Shown here: positions 17,110-25,864 of the stretch, piece by piece
Layout: each line of letters opens with the position of its first letter
Position numbering within the stretch: position 1 is the first letter of the stretch
Assembly: GCA_019420505.1 (NCBI GenBank)
Contig: JAHZHC010000027.1
Location: forward strand, 120,484-184,483
Source of the DNA: Ruminococcus sp.
Lineage (GTDB): Bacteria > Bacillota > Clostridia > Oscillospirales > Ruminococcaceae
Direction of reading: 5' to 3'
DNA length: 64,000 nucleotides
Made by a program: the position numbers and the translations under genes
Notes under the pieces: generated by a model
Seen by the model: only the letters and a program-made list of their open reading frames with translations
Database searches by the model: none
Told to the model about the DNA's origin: nothing

Positions 17110-17280
17110 ATAATCACCTTTGATTTAACTAAAACAAACACCTTAATTATAATAAATAATATTAATTATAATTGGGTGCTTGTTCTTAATATAATATTTT
17201 TAATAATTAATAAGAATTAACTTAAGAAAACTGTTCCTCCTGCTGAAGTTACATACTTGTCCACTTTCTATTAAGTAATG

Positions 17281-18447
17281 TTATATTAAAACAGATAACT
17301 CTCCTTTTAAAGCGTCAACCATAAGACACTTTCTGGGATGTTCATTGCCAATAGCAATATTATCATTATCATCAATATAGAAGCACCAATAGGGTGAATA
17401 TTCAAATTTATCACTGCTATCAAAATTATCTAATGTTAAATCAGTGCTGCCGTATTCCGCATGGAAGCCCTGCTTACAACAATATTCAAGACTTATATCA
17501 TCAATATCAAAGTGCACATTATCGGCTAATTCCTGTTCAAGAATATTCATTGCTTCTTTCAGTGGAATTATCTGCGATATTTCTTCTTTGTTATCTAACA
17601 TTAAGCAATCATAGTTATTAATTATGTCAAAGGTGTTATCTGTTGTCATTGTTACTGACATACATGATGTAATAAAATGTTCTGTACTCTCCTCCAACTT
17701 TTCATACTGCATTATATCGCATTCCATTAAAGGAACGCTTCCCAAAACTTTACCTAATCTAAACTTAAAAGTAAATTTCCCATTATATTGGTATACGTAT
17801 ATATCTCTAACCTTTGAAACTATTTTCTTATCGTCATTAAAAAAACTAAGATCATTATTAACGAAAGCTTCAACATTTTCTACAGCTTGTTCTATGGTTA
17901 TATTTTTATTATTCAGTATATAACTGTCTTTTAAATCAGATGTATCTCTATTAAGATAATATGATTTTACAATATTAAGTTCTGAAGCATTATATATGTC
18001 ATTATATGTTTTTTCGTTAAAGCAGTTAAACTCTCCAAAAACTGAACAATTCAGCGTATAATCTAAGCAATCGTCGTCAGTCATATAATCAAGCTGTGTT
18101 TCACTGAGTGATAACGTATCTTTTTGTATTTTATTGTTTTTGCAAAATATTTCATTTAATCTTTCGGCACGTTCACTGGCATAATTCAAATCCTTATTAT
18201 CATTTTGATATTTCATAGTTAATTCGTATAATTTCTCTGGAGGATCACACTTGACATTATTAGGTATAGTAAGTTTCGTATAATAATTATTTATATCTTT
18301 AGATATCCCATTGTATATTTCAGAAATATCGGATAATATAAATTTCTTATTAGACATCTTAGTATTTACAGAATTGTTTTGAGAAGATAAATTACAGGAA
18401 GAAAAAACAAAACATAGTGACATTATTGTAATGATTAATTTTTTCAT
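17281..18447 (-). CDS. Lipoprotein of unknown function, paralogue of 15991-17109
   Basis: The 388-residue product has a lipoprotein signal (MSLCFVFSSC, lipid Cys near 18). Its overall plan matches the gene downstream: a short linker, a mixed alpha/beta middle, then LKEAMNILEQELADNVHFD and a terminal two-strand unit ending LMVDALKGELSVLI (the paralogue ends VTVDCVTGEIEVFF). Pairs of divergent lipoproteins usually come from tandem duplication. There are 171 bases between this gene and 17109 and no obvious terminator in them, so the transcript may run through. No function can be assigned from sequence. Confidence 0.6.
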   Translation of the reverse strand: MKKLIITIMSLCFVFSSCNLSSQNNSVNTKMSNKKFILSDISEIYNGISKDINNYYTKLTIPNNVKCDPPEKLYELTMKYQNDNKDLNYASERAERLNEIFCKNNKIQKDTLSLSETQLDYMTDDDCLDYTLNCSVFGEFNCFNEKTYNDIYNASELNIVKSYYLNRDTSDLKDSYILNNKNITIEQAVENVEAFVNNDLSFFNDDKKIVSKVRDIYVYQYNGKFTFKFRLGKVLGSVPLMECDIMQYEKLEESTEHFITSCMSVTMTTDNTFDIINNYDCLMLDNKEEISQIIPLKEAMNILEQELADNVHFDIDDISLEYCCKQGFHAEYGSTDLTLDNFDSSDKFEYSPYWCFYIDDNDNIAIGNEHPRKCLMVDALKGELSVLI

Positions 18448-18528
18448 AGTAATCCTCCAAATTTGAATTAGATATTTAACTTCAGGTTCGAACTTTTAAA
18501 TTTATATTATAATATCACATAGCAAAAA

Positions 18529-18948
18529 TTAATTATAAGCAAATGAACCTGACGCACTGCCTGATGTAGCTTTTCCAGGAGAAAATGACAGTTTATTAAT
18601 AACTGTATTGCCCTTAACTATATTACTATTACGTGATTGATGTCTATTTTGATATCCCTGAAAATTATTTTCTACACCATTAATTATTAAAATCCACCTT
18701 TTCCCTTTAACCAAATAACTTTTATCATATATTCTTACGTTTTTACTTGAATATTTATTGTAACAAAAGTTTGTAGAATAGTACTTGTTAATATCGGCGC
18801 TTCCTGTAAAAGATGCTTGGGTTTGTGCACCTGATGTTGATATATAAAATGACACATTTGCCGTTTTAGCACTCACTCCCATAGATGAAACCGACGCCAT
18901 CATCATAACAGCAGCTCCCATAGCTGCAAGTCTTTTAAGTATTTTCAT
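18529..18948 (-). CDS. Small exported protein of unknown function
   Basis: The 139-residue product has a clear signal peptide (MKILKRLAAMGAAVMMMAS, cleavage probably after VSA near 27), leaving about 110 residues rich in Ser, Asn, Tyr and Lys, with strands typical of a small beta-sandwich (NVSFYISTSGAQTQASF ... WILIINGVENNF). It ends SGSASGSFAYN. The ribosome site GAGGAGAAG is strong. It is the first gene of the minus-strand cluster, so a role in envelope binding or as a secreted peptide is possible. I considered lactococcin-972-like bacteriocins, but the conserved features of that family are not evident. Confidence 0.6.
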   Translation of the reverse strand: MKILKRLAAMGAAVMMMASVSSMGVSAKTANVSFYISTSGAQTQASFTGSADINKYYSTNFCYNKYSSKNVRIYDKSYLVKGKRWILIINGVENNFQGYQNRHQSRNSNIVKGNTVINKLSFSPGKATSGSASGSFAYN

Positions 18949-19274
18949 TTTTACTTCTCCTCTTTTCGTTAAAATTTGATTTTCGATTTTTCATACAATT
19001 TTAAAACTTACCTCTGTATTGGAATCACCTCCAAGATTCAATTCATTTCTCCCTTTATTATATTAAATAACTATTTTATTGGTTTTGTGCAAATTATTTG
19101 TACATGCCTATTATATTTTGTATGCTTCCACAGTTTTTGCTAACTGAATTTGTAAGATATGTACAGCAGTTTTTATCCTTACGCATAAAAAAAGCTTTGT
19201 TTAACATCACTTTAATTTGTGATATCAGACAAAACGATCTTTAAAAATATGTAGATATCCTTTATCAGCGGACA

Positions 19275-19312
19275 CAAAAATATCCGATATCACTAAAATG
19301 ATATCGGATATT
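19275..19312 (-). terminator. Terminator downstream of tRNA-Arg
   Basis: ATATCCGATATCA (19280-19292) pairs perfectly with TGATATCGGATAT (19299-19311). On the minus strand it is followed by a T-run (A-run at 19276-19280). The upstream remainder of 18949-19331 is A/T-rich with no gene that I can support. Confidence 0.85.
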
Positions 19313-19331
19313 TCGCCGTCTGCACTAAAAA

Positions 19332-19408
19332 TGGTACGCCTGATGCGATTCGAACGCACGGCACATAGCGTCGGAGGCTATTGCTCTATCCAACTGAGCT
19401 ACAGGCGC
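19332..19408 (-). tRNA. tRNA-Arg (anticodon CCG)
   Basis: On the minus strand the sequence folds as a standard 77-base tRNA with encoded CCA: acceptor GCGCCTG pairing with CAGGCGT, D-arm AGCTCAGTTGGATAGAGC, anticodon arm ATAGC-CTCCGAC-GCTAT, T-arm GTGCG-TTCGAAT-CGCAT. The anticodon CCG reads the Arg codon CGG. Confidence 0.95.
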
Positions 19409-19458
19409 ATATCAACTGCTGTAGAATTTTGTCTGACAGCAGTTATTTTAACATTAAA

Positions 19459-21402
19459 TTATCTTGCTTTTGAACCGCAAGGCAAGTCCATGTCAGGGAA
19501 AATAACCTTGCATGACCCGTCAGGCATGTCAGCAGCGCAAATCATACCGTTAGATTCAACACCGCATAGCTTAACAGGCTTGAGATTTGCAACAACCAAA
19601 ACTTTTTTGCCAATCAAGTCATCAGGAGCGTACCATTGTGCAATTCCTGAAACAACCTGTCTTCCGCCCATTCCGTCGTCAAGCTGTAAGCAAAGAAGCT
19701 TCTTTGACTTTTTCACCTTTTCACATGATTTAACTAAAGCTACACGCAAGTCAACCTTTGCAAAATCATCAATGGAAATTTCATCAGCGAGAGGAACCGC
19801 TTCAATTTCCGGTTCTTCGCTTTCATCTTTAGATTGTCCGATTATGGAGTTAAGTTCCTCAATTTCCTTGTCAACATCTATTCTCGGGAAAAGTATTTCA
19901 CCTTTTTTAACTGTAACATCAGAGGGAAGTACATTGAATTTATCAGCATTTGCGTATGAAGAACATTCGTTGTTGCAGCCAATTTGCTCCCAAACAATCG
20001 GCATAGTTGTCGGCATAAATGCTGAAAGAAGAGAAGTGGTAACTCTTATTGCCTCAAGCAAATTGTAAAGCACAGTCGCAAGACGAGCTTTGTTTTCTTC
20101 ATCCTTTGCAAGAACCCAAGGTGCAGTTTCATCAATATATTTGTTGGCACGTGATACAACCTTGAAAATTTCTGCAAGAGCATTATTAAGCTGTGTTTTA
20201 TCAATAAAGTCATCAACTTTTGATCTAAGTGCGGTAACAGCGTCTTTCAGATCACTGTCAAAATCGCCCTCCTGACGATCTTTAATAAGAGTTCCTCCAA
20301 AATATTTTTCAACCATTGCAACAGTCCTTGATACAAGATTTCCTAAACCGTTTGCAAGATCTGAGTTAATTCTGTTTATCATGATTTCATTTGAAAATGA
20401 GCTGTCTGCACCCAAAGCCATTTCTCTGAGAATGTGATACCTGATCGAATCAGCGCCGTATCTCTCTCCGAGAATAAACGGGTCAACAACATTACCTAAA
20501 GACTTACTCATCTTCTGTCCGTTAAATGTGATCCAGCCATGAACCGCGAGATGCTTAGGCAGAGGTAAATCCAAAGCCATGAGCATTGCAGGCCATATAA
20601 TAGCATGGAATCTCATAATATCCTTTGCTACCATGTGAACATCAGCAGGCCAGAATTTATCAAATTCACTGTATTTGTCGTTCCAAAAACCTAAAGCTGA
20701 AATATAGTTTGACAAAGCGTCTATCCATACATAAACAACATGCTTGTCATCAAAAGTAACAGGAATTCCCCATTTAAAAGTGGTTCTCGAAACGCAAAGG
20801 TCTTCCAGTCCCGGCTTGATAAAATTGTTTACAAGCTCAGTTGCACGGGTTTTTGGCTGAAGATAATCTGTTTCGGTAAGAAGCTTTTCAATTCGCTCAG
20901 CAAATGGCGACATTTTGAAAAAATACGCTTCTTCCTTTGCTTCAACAACATCACGTCCGCATTCGGGACATTTTCCATCAACAAGCTGAGAGTCCGTCCA
21001 GAAACTCTCACAGGGTGTACAGTATTTCCCTGAGTATTCGCCTTTGTAAATATATCCCTTGTCATAAAGAGCTTTAAATATTTTCTGTACAGTTTCAATG
21101 TGATAGTCGTCTGTTGTACGTATATATCGGTCATAGCTAATGTTCATAAAACTCCAGAGTCTTTTGAAGTTAACTACAATATCGTCAACATACTCTTTTG
21201 GAGTAATGCCGGCTTCAGCAGCTTTTTGCTCAATTTTCAAGCCGTGTTCATCAGTACCTGTAAGGAACATTACATCATAGCCCTGCATTCGTCTGTAGCG
21301 AGCGATTGAATCGCAGGCAACAGTAGTGTAGCAATGTCCGATATGCGGATTACCGGACGGATAATAAATCGGTGTCGTAATGTAATAAGGCTTTTTTGAC
21401 AT
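19459..21402 (-). CDS. metG: Methionyl-tRNA synthetase
   Basis: The 647-residue enzyme charges tRNA-Met. The HIGH motif is in GNPHIGHCYTT (about residues 17-22) and the KMSKS loop is QKMSKSLG near 300. A zinc knuckle with YCTPC...KCPECG (about 127-147) fits the bacterial type with one knuckle. The C-terminal ~110 residues form the EMAP-II/Arc1p-like tRNA-binding domain (KVDLRVALVKSCEKVKKSKK...), as in dimeric bacterial MetRS. The ribosome site is AGGAGG on the minus strand. It lies 50 bases beyond tRNA-Arg. I see no T-box in the short leader. Confidence 0.97.
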   Translation of the reverse strand: MSKKPYYITTPIYYPSGNPHIGHCYTTVACDSIARYRRMQGYDVMFLTGTDEHGLKIEQKAAEAGITPKEYVDDIVVNFKRLWSFMNISYDRYIRTTDDYHIETVQKIFKALYDKGYIYKGEYSGKYCTPCESFWTDSQLVDGKCPECGRDVVEAKEEAYFFKMSPFAERIEKLLTETDYLQPKTRATELVNNFIKPGLEDLCVSRTTFKWGIPVTFDDKHVVYVWIDALSNYISALGFWNDKYSEFDKFWPADVHMVAKDIMRFHAIIWPAMLMALDLPLPKHLAVHGWITFNGQKMSKSLGNVVDPFILGERYGADSIRYHILREMALGADSSFSNEIMINRINSDLANGLGNLVSRTVAMVEKYFGGTLIKDRQEGDFDSDLKDAVTALRSKVDDFIDKTQLNNALAEIFKVVSRANKYIDETAPWVLAKDEENKARLATVLYNLLEAIRVTTSLLSAFMPTTMPIVWEQIGCNNECSSYANADKFNVLPSDVTVKKGEILFPRIDVDKEIEELNSIIGQSKDESEEPEIEAVPLADEISIDDFAKVDLRVALVKSCEKVKKSKKLLCLQLDDGMGGRQVVSGIAQWYAPDDLIGKKVLVVANLKPVKLCGVESNGMICAADMPDGSCKVIFPDMDLPCGSKAR

Positions 21403-21553
21403 AATAAATCCTCCTGTTTTTAAATATAGAGGTCGTCTCCTCTGTTATAAGTAATAACTATAATATTATATACCGTTTTTTTATTTACGTCAAGTGCATA
21501 AGGTAATAAAATGAAACGCTGTTTGAAAAAATATGAAAAGTGAGAAAAAACAG

Positions 21554-21582
21554 TTGTGCTGAAACGAAAAATGTGTTATACT
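21554..21582 (+). promoter_or_regulatory. Probable sigma-A promoter of the Asp23-nusB cluster
   Basis: TTGTGC (21554-21559) and TATACT (21577-21582) with a 17-bp spacer, about 48 bp ahead of the GTG start at 21631. The -35 is weak; the -10 is good. Confidence 0.55.
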
Positions 21583-21630
21583 ATTATATATGTATGTCTT
21601 TAATAGTTTTTGTGAAAGGGAGGCATTGTT

Positions 21631-21987
21631 GTGAGTCAGATTAATATGAATCTTTCAAAAAGCCTGAATGTCAGTGAGGATGTTATCGCAGGAGTTATAA
21701 CTAATGCAGTGAAAGAAATTAAAGGCGTTTATGGAATCTCCCCATCGGTAAAAACTCTGCGTCAGTTTGTATTAAAAGAAAAAAGCTTCGGAGATATTAA
21801 TATTGAAATGGTTGACGGCGTTTTATCCGTGTCTGTAGGAGTTGAGCTTGAGAACGGAGCAAAAGCAGTTGCTGCATCGGAAAAAGTGCAGGAAAAAATA
21901 AAAAGCTCAGTCCAGAATATGCTTGGGCTTACTGTTGCAAAAGTAAATGTAACAGTGCGTTCAGTCAGAAATGCAGCTGAAAATTAA
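21631..21987 (+). CDS. Asp23/Gls24-family envelope stress protein
   Basis: The 118-residue protein starts at GTG with AAAGGGAGG nine bases upstream. It matches the Asp23/Gls24 (YqhY/AmaP-partner) family: LNVSEDVIAGVITNAVKEIKGVYGI near the start and a C-terminal ENGAKAVAASEKVQEKIKSSVQNMLGLTVAKVNVTV that fits the family's helix-strand ending. Members sit at the cytoplasmic membrane and are linked to cell-envelope homeostasis and, for YqhY, to fatty-acid synthesis control. Its place directly ahead of nusB is the classic Firmicutes arrangement. Confidence 0.9.
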   Translation: MSQINMNLSKSLNVSEDVIAGVITNAVKEIKGVYGISPSVKTLRQFVLKEKSFGDINIEMVDGVLSVSVGVELENGAKAVAASEKVQEKIKSSVQNMLGLTVAKVNVTVRSVRNAAEN

Positions 21988-22022
21988 TAATAAATCATAA
22001 TAGTTTGAAAGGATGTGTTTGC

Positions 22023-22442
22023 GTGCCGGCCAAAAGAAGAGACGTCCGTGAAAGTGCCCTTATTCTTACATTTGAAAAGCTCTTCAGAGATGATCCAGTA
22101 GATGAAATATTTGAAATTGCTTCTGAAACCGAGGGCGTTATAATAAACGGCGAGGTTAAAGCGCTTGTAAAAGGGATAATTGAAAAGTCTGAGGAAATTG
22201 ACAGCATAATATCAAAATTCAGCAATAAACGAGCAGTGGAAAGAATTCCGAAAATAAATCTTGCAGTTCTTCGCCTTGCAATCTATGAAGCGCTTTATGA
22301 CGAAAAGGTGCCGATTAATGTCGCAATAAGCGAGGCTGTTTTTCTTGCGGAAAAATATGCTCTTGATTCAGATGTTTCCTTTGTTAACGGAGTGTTGGGT
22401 TCATTTTCACGATGCAGTGAGGCACCGGAAAATAATGAGTAA
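22023..22442 (+). CDS. nusB: Transcription antitermination factor NusB
   Basis: GTG 22023 is preferred, about ten bases past AAAGGA; TTG 22005 precedes the ribosome site. The 139-residue protein is all-helical like NusB: PAKRRDVRESALILTFEK at the start, then RAVERIPKINLAVLRLAIYEALYDEKVPINVAISEAVFLAEKYA, the conserved second half with the NusE-binding face. NusB with NusE (S10) binds the boxA of rRNA leaders. It overlaps the next gene by eight bases (ATGAGTAA), which suggests translational coupling. Confidence 0.95.
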   Translation: MPAKRRDVRESALILTFEKLFRDDPVDEIFEIASETEGVIINGEVKALVKGIIEKSEEIDSIISKFSNKRAVERIPKINLAVLRLAIYEALYDEKVPINVAISEAVFLAEKYALDSDVSFVNGVLGSFSRCSEAPENNE

Positions 22443-23382
22443 AATCCTCGGCATTGATACGAGTAATTATACAACCTCCGCAGCCTTGCTTGATACTGAA
22501 ACTATGGAAGTAGTTCAGGAAAAAATGCTTTTGCCTGTTAGAAAAGGTGAAAAGGGCATAAGACAGTCAGAGGCAGTGTTTCACCATACAGCACAGCTTC
22601 CGGTGATCGTTAAAAAACTCTTTGATCGCAGCGCAAATGTGAAAATTGAAGGAATTGGCGTGTCGTCTGTACCAAGATCAGTAACCGGTTCATATATGCC
22701 CTGCTTTACCGTCGGCGACGGTATGGCATCGATTTTGGGTACAGTTTTAGGCATATCTTCCGAAAAAACATCGCATCAGATAGGTCATATTCTTGCAGGA
22801 GTATATTCATGCGGAAAATTTGAACTGATAAAAAAGAAAAAGCCTTTTCTTGCCTTTCATGCCAGCGGCGGAACAACAGATTTGCTTCTGTGCTTGCCCG
22901 ATGCTGATAATGTCCTGAATGTTGAAGAAATCGGTACATCATCAGACCTGAAAGCCGGACAGGCTGTGGATAGAACAGGTGTAATGCTGGGAATGGATTT
23001 TCCATGCGGAAAAGAGCTTGATAAACTTGCCTGCCGCAGCATCAGAAAATTTAAAACAAAGCCCGTTATAAAGTCAGGAAACTGCTGTCTTTCAGGTGTG
23101 GAAAATTTGTGCAGAAAAATGTTTGATGATGGTGAAAGTTATGAAGATATCGCAAAATTTTGCATAAGCTTTTTGTGCGATACATTTAAAAAGATGATTG
23201 ACTCAGCATTTGAGAAGTGCGGAAAATTACCGTTGCTCTGCGTTGGTGGAGTTATGTCTAATACTTTAATAAGAGAAGAATTGTCAAAGCATTTCGGTGC
23301 TTTTTTTTCAGAACCTGAATTCTCTTGTGACAACGCTGTGGGAACAGCAGTTTATTGCGCATTGAAAAGAGGTATGATTTGA
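22435..23382 (+). CDS. TsaD/Kae1-like ASKHA protein (TsaD paralogue)
   Basis: ATG 22435 overlaps the nusB stop. The 315-residue product has an actin-like ATPase fold: ILGIDTSNYTTSAALLD at the start, a HQIGH metal-binding pair (H-x3-H, near residue 115), FHASGGTTDLLL, and a C-terminal LLCVGGVMSNTLIREEL. True TsaD starts with ILGIETSCDETAAA, so this is a divergent relative, as often found in Clostridia. TsaD makes the t6A modification in tRNA with TsaB and TsaE; whether this paralogue can do so is unknown. It occupies the slot where folD lies in the Bacillus nusB-folD-xseA order. Confidence 0.8.
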   Translation: MSKILGIDTSNYTTSAALLDTETMEVVQEKMLLPVRKGEKGIRQSEAVFHHTAQLPVIVKKLFDRSANVKIEGIGVSSVPRSVTGSYMPCFTVGDGMASILGTVLGISSEKTSHQIGHILAGVYSCGKFELIKKKKPFLAFHASGGTTDLLLCLPDADNVLNVEEIGTSSDLKAGQAVDRTGVMLGMDFPCGKELDKLACRSIRKFKTKPVIKSGNCCLSGVENLCRKMFDDGESYEDIAKFCISFLCDTFKKMIDSAFEKCGKLPLLCVGGVMSNTLIREELSKHFGAFFSEPEFSCDNAVGTAVYCALKRGMI

Positions 23383-24567
23383 TTGAGTTCAATACTTACG
23401 GTCTCACAGCTTAATAAATATATACAATTTAAAATACAGTCTGATCTGAAGCTGAAAGGAATCGCCGTTAAGGGCGAGATTTCTAATTTTACGCTTCATT
23501 ATAAATCAGGACATGCCTATTTTACATTGAAGGATTCAGGCGGCGCCGTTAAGACGGTAATGTTTTCGAGAAATGTCCAAAGATTAAAATTTGTTCCGGA
23601 AAACGGAATGAGCGTTCTTGTGGTCGGTAATGTAGATGTCTATGAGCGTGACGGAGTATATCAGATTATCGCTTCCGATATCCAGCCTGTAGGAGTGGGA
23701 GCTTTGCATACGGGTATAGAACAACTTAAGGAAAAGCTGTCAAAGCTGGGAGTGTTCGATAATACCGCAAAGAAAAAAATTCCCCTGATACCAAAGAAAA
23801 TAGCAGTGGTTACGTCATTGACAGGTGCGGCTCTTCAGGATATACTGAATATTCTTTCAAGAAGATATCCCGTTTGTACAGTTGAGATCTATCCTGCACA
23901 GGTTCAGGGAGAAACAGCTCCTGATTCTGTCAGTGACGCTTTGATAAAAGCTGATAGATCCAATGCGGATACAATAATTCTTGCAAGAGGCGGAGGATCA
24001 CTGGAGGATCTGATGCCGTTCAATTCAGAAAAAGTCGCAATGACCGTGTATCAGTGTATTACGCCTGTCATATCAGCTGTTGGACATGAAACGGATACAA
24101 CTCTTGCCGATTATGCAGCAGATCTTAGAGCGCCGACACCGTCAGCCGCTGCCGAACTTGCGTCACCTCAATTGTCAGAAATTTTTGGTTCTGTCGACTT
24201 GATGATCAATAGATTAAATGAAGCTTTTGCCCGCTATATAAATAAATATGAAGCTTTGTTACAAAGGGTTCAGCAAAAGCTTGTGCTCTGTTCGCCTGAA
24301 AAAAGACTTGAAAATAATTTGAACAGCCTGTCAGGAGTAAGAGAAAAACTTGATGTCCTTGTTAATCATAAAATTGTACAAAGTGAAAATAAATTGGATA
24401 AATATTATGTGCAGCTTAGCGCTTTAAGTCCACTTAATGTGTTGGACAGAGGCTATTCTATTACTACCAGAAATAATAAAGTCGTATATTTGGGCGGAAA
24501 TCTGCAAAAAAACGACTTGGTTGAGATTAGATTTAAAGATACGGTTAAAAATGCACAAATATTGTGA
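23383..24567 (+). CDS. xseA: Exodeoxyribonuclease VII large subunit
   Basis: The gene starts with TTG directly after the previous stop. The 394-residue product has an N-terminal OB domain (LTVSQLNKYIQF...LKGIAVKGEISNF), the catalytic core with AVVTSLTGAALQDILNILSRRYP and the ARGGGSLEDLMPFN and VGHETDTTLADYAADLRAPTP motifs, and a C-terminal coiled coil for XseB binding ending SPLNVLDRGYSI. It degrades single-stranded DNA in both directions. XseB follows after a 158-base spacer holding a repeat and a terminator-like hairpin, which is unusual since the two subunits are needed in fixed ratio. Confidence 0.96.
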   Translation: MSSILTVSQLNKYIQFKIQSDLKLKGIAVKGEISNFTLHYKSGHAYFTLKDSGGAVKTVMFSRNVQRLKFVPENGMSVLVVGNVDVYERDGVYQIIASDIQPVGVGALHTGIEQLKEKLSKLGVFDNTAKKKIPLIPKKIAVVTSLTGAALQDILNILSRRYPVCTVEIYPAQVQGETAPDSVSDALIKADRSNADTIILARGGGSLEDLMPFNSEKVAMTVYQCITPVISAVGHETDTTLADYAADLRAPTPSAAAELASPQLSEIFGSVDLMINRLNEAFARYINKYEALLQRVQQKLVLCSPEKRLENNLNSLSGVREKLDVLVNHKIVQSENKLDKYYVQLSALSPLNVLDRGYSITTRNNKVVYLGGNLQKNDLVEIRFKDTVKNAQIL

Positions 24568-24616
24568 TACTTTATGCTGCTTATGAATAAATAGTAAACT
24601 TTTATCTTTTTTTGTT

Positions 24617-24668
24617 CAAAGTTGCACGTTTGCGTGCAAAAAAGTGCCGAATAAGCCTATAAGTGAAG
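24617..24668 (+). repeat. Dispersed intergenic repeat, copy in the xseA-xseB gap
   Basis: TTCAAAGTTGCACGTTTGCG followed by TGCAAAAAA, TGCCGAA, TAAGCCTAT and AGT..AGGG recurs, reverse-complemented with small indels, at 54075-54122. The core TGCACG-TTTG-CGTGCA is a hairpin. Confidence 0.75.
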
Positions 24669-24678
24669 GGCCTTGTAA

Positions 24679-24706
24679 ACACTCTGATTTAATAAGGGTG
24701 TTTTTT
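24679..24706 (+). terminator. Terminator or attenuator between xseA and xseB
   Basis: AAACACTC pairs with GGGTGTTT (one G-T pair) around TGATTTAATAA and is followed by a T-run. It could reduce read-through from xseA to xseB. Confidence 0.5.
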
Positions 24707-24725
24707 AGGAAGGAATGTGTTGATT

Positions 24726-24914
24726 ATGACCTTTGAAGATTCAATGAAAAGACTTGATGAAATAGTTAAAGCTATGGAGGAAGATAAGCTTTCTCTTGAC
24801 CGGGCTCTTGAATTATATAAGGAAGGAATTGAACTTTCAGTTGACTGTAAAAAATCACTGGAAAATGCAAAGCTTCAGGTTAAAACCCTGTCGGCAGGGG
24901 ATTCACAGGAATAA
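24726..24914 (+). CDS. xseB: Exodeoxyribonuclease VII small subunit
   Basis: ATG 24726 (MTFEDSMKRLDEIV) is preferred over GTG 24717, since AAGGA lies at 24710-24714 and the family starts close to this point. The 62-residue product is a two-helix hairpin: ESMKRLDEIVKAM..., then SLDRALELYKEGIELS, the signature of XseB, and a short charged tail. Several copies coat the XseA coiled coil. It is followed 44 bases later by ispA, the standard order. Confidence 0.94.
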   Translation: MTFEDSMKRLDEIVKAMEEDKLSLDRALELYKEGIELSVDCKKSLENAKLQVKTLSAGDSQE

Positions 24915-24958
24915 AAACCTTATTAAATATGCCGTAAAAATGAAAGGAATGGTCATTT

Positions 24959-25849
24959 GTGACTGAACAGAATAATTTGATCCTTAAAACCTACTGTGAA
25001 AAAATCGAAGAAAAGCTGCTTGAGTTTACAAAAAATAAAAACAATATTCAGGGGATAGTCCTTGAGGCTATGGAATATTCGCTTATGGCAGGAGGAAAGC
25101 GCCTCAGACCTGTGCTTATGCTGGAGTTCTGCCGTATGTGCGGGGGAGATATTTCTGAATATCTGGATATTGCCTGTACAATTGAAATGATCCATACATT
25201 TTCTTTGATCCATGACGATTTGCCTTGTATGGATGATGACGATTATCGGAGAGGAGCGCCATCGTGCCATAAAGCTTTTCCTGAAAATATAGCCTTGCTT
25301 GCAGGAGATGCACTAAATACTCTTGCCTTTGAGGTTATAGCAAATGCCGCTATGGAGCAGAAATTAACTGCCGATAAAGCAGTAATGCTTATATCAGTGC
25401 TCTCTCATTCAGTGGGAACAGAGGGTATGATCGGCGGTCAGGTTATCGATTTGCAGTCGGAGGGAAAAACCATTTCGCTCGATACCCTTAATACCTTGCA
25501 GGAGCATAAAACCGGTGCATTAATTGAAGCGGCATGTGTTATGGGAGTAATTCTGGGCGGAGCTTTTGAAAAAATACCTGAAGCAGCCGCCTATGCAAGT
25601 GCGATGGGAAGAGCATTTCAAATAGTCGATGATATTTTAGATGTTACAGGAAGCTTTGAGGAATTGGGAAAACCAATCGGAAGCGATGATGAACAAAATA
25701 AAATTACGTATGTTTCTTTAATGGGCTTGGAAGATTCTAAGATCGCAGCAGATAAGCTTACTAATGAGGCTCTCAGGCATCTTGAAGCTTTTGATAATAA
25801 TAAATTTTTGATTGATCTTACAAAAAGTCTGCTTGAGCGCAGAAATTAA
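24959..25849 (+). CDS. ispA: Polyprenyl (farnesyl/geranyl) diphosphate synthase
   Basis: The 296-residue enzyme starts at GTG with GAAAGGA upstream. It has the two Asp-rich metal motifs of trans-prenyltransferases: DDLPCMDDDD (first, near residue 85) and DDILD (second, near residue 223), plus GGKRLRP and the GALIEAA segment. It condenses isopentenyl diphosphate with allylic diphosphates to make C15 (perhaps C10/C20) chains for quinones and undecaprenyl phosphate. Dxs, the first enzyme of the MEP route supplying its substrates, follows 15 bases later. Confidence 0.93.
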   Translation: MTEQNNLILKTYCEKIEEKLLEFTKNKNNIQGIVLEAMEYSLMAGGKRLRPVLMLEFCRMCGGDISEYLDIACTIEMIHTFSLIHDDLPCMDDDDYRRGAPSCHKAFPENIALLAGDALNTLAFEVIANAAMEQKLTADKAVMLISVLSHSVGTEGMIGGQVIDLQSEGKTISLDTLNTLQEHKTGALIEAACVMGVILGGAFEKIPEAAAYASAMGRAFQIVDDILDVTGSFEELGKPIGSDDEQNKITYVSLMGLEDSKIAADKLTNEALRHLEAFDNNKFLIDLTKSLLERRN

Positions 25850-25864
25850 ATCGGGGGTTGTGGG

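Noticed and set aside
18529..18948. Lactococcin-972-type bacteriocin
   Set aside because: Size and signal peptide fit, but the conserved residues of that family are not evident, so the gene is left as unknown.
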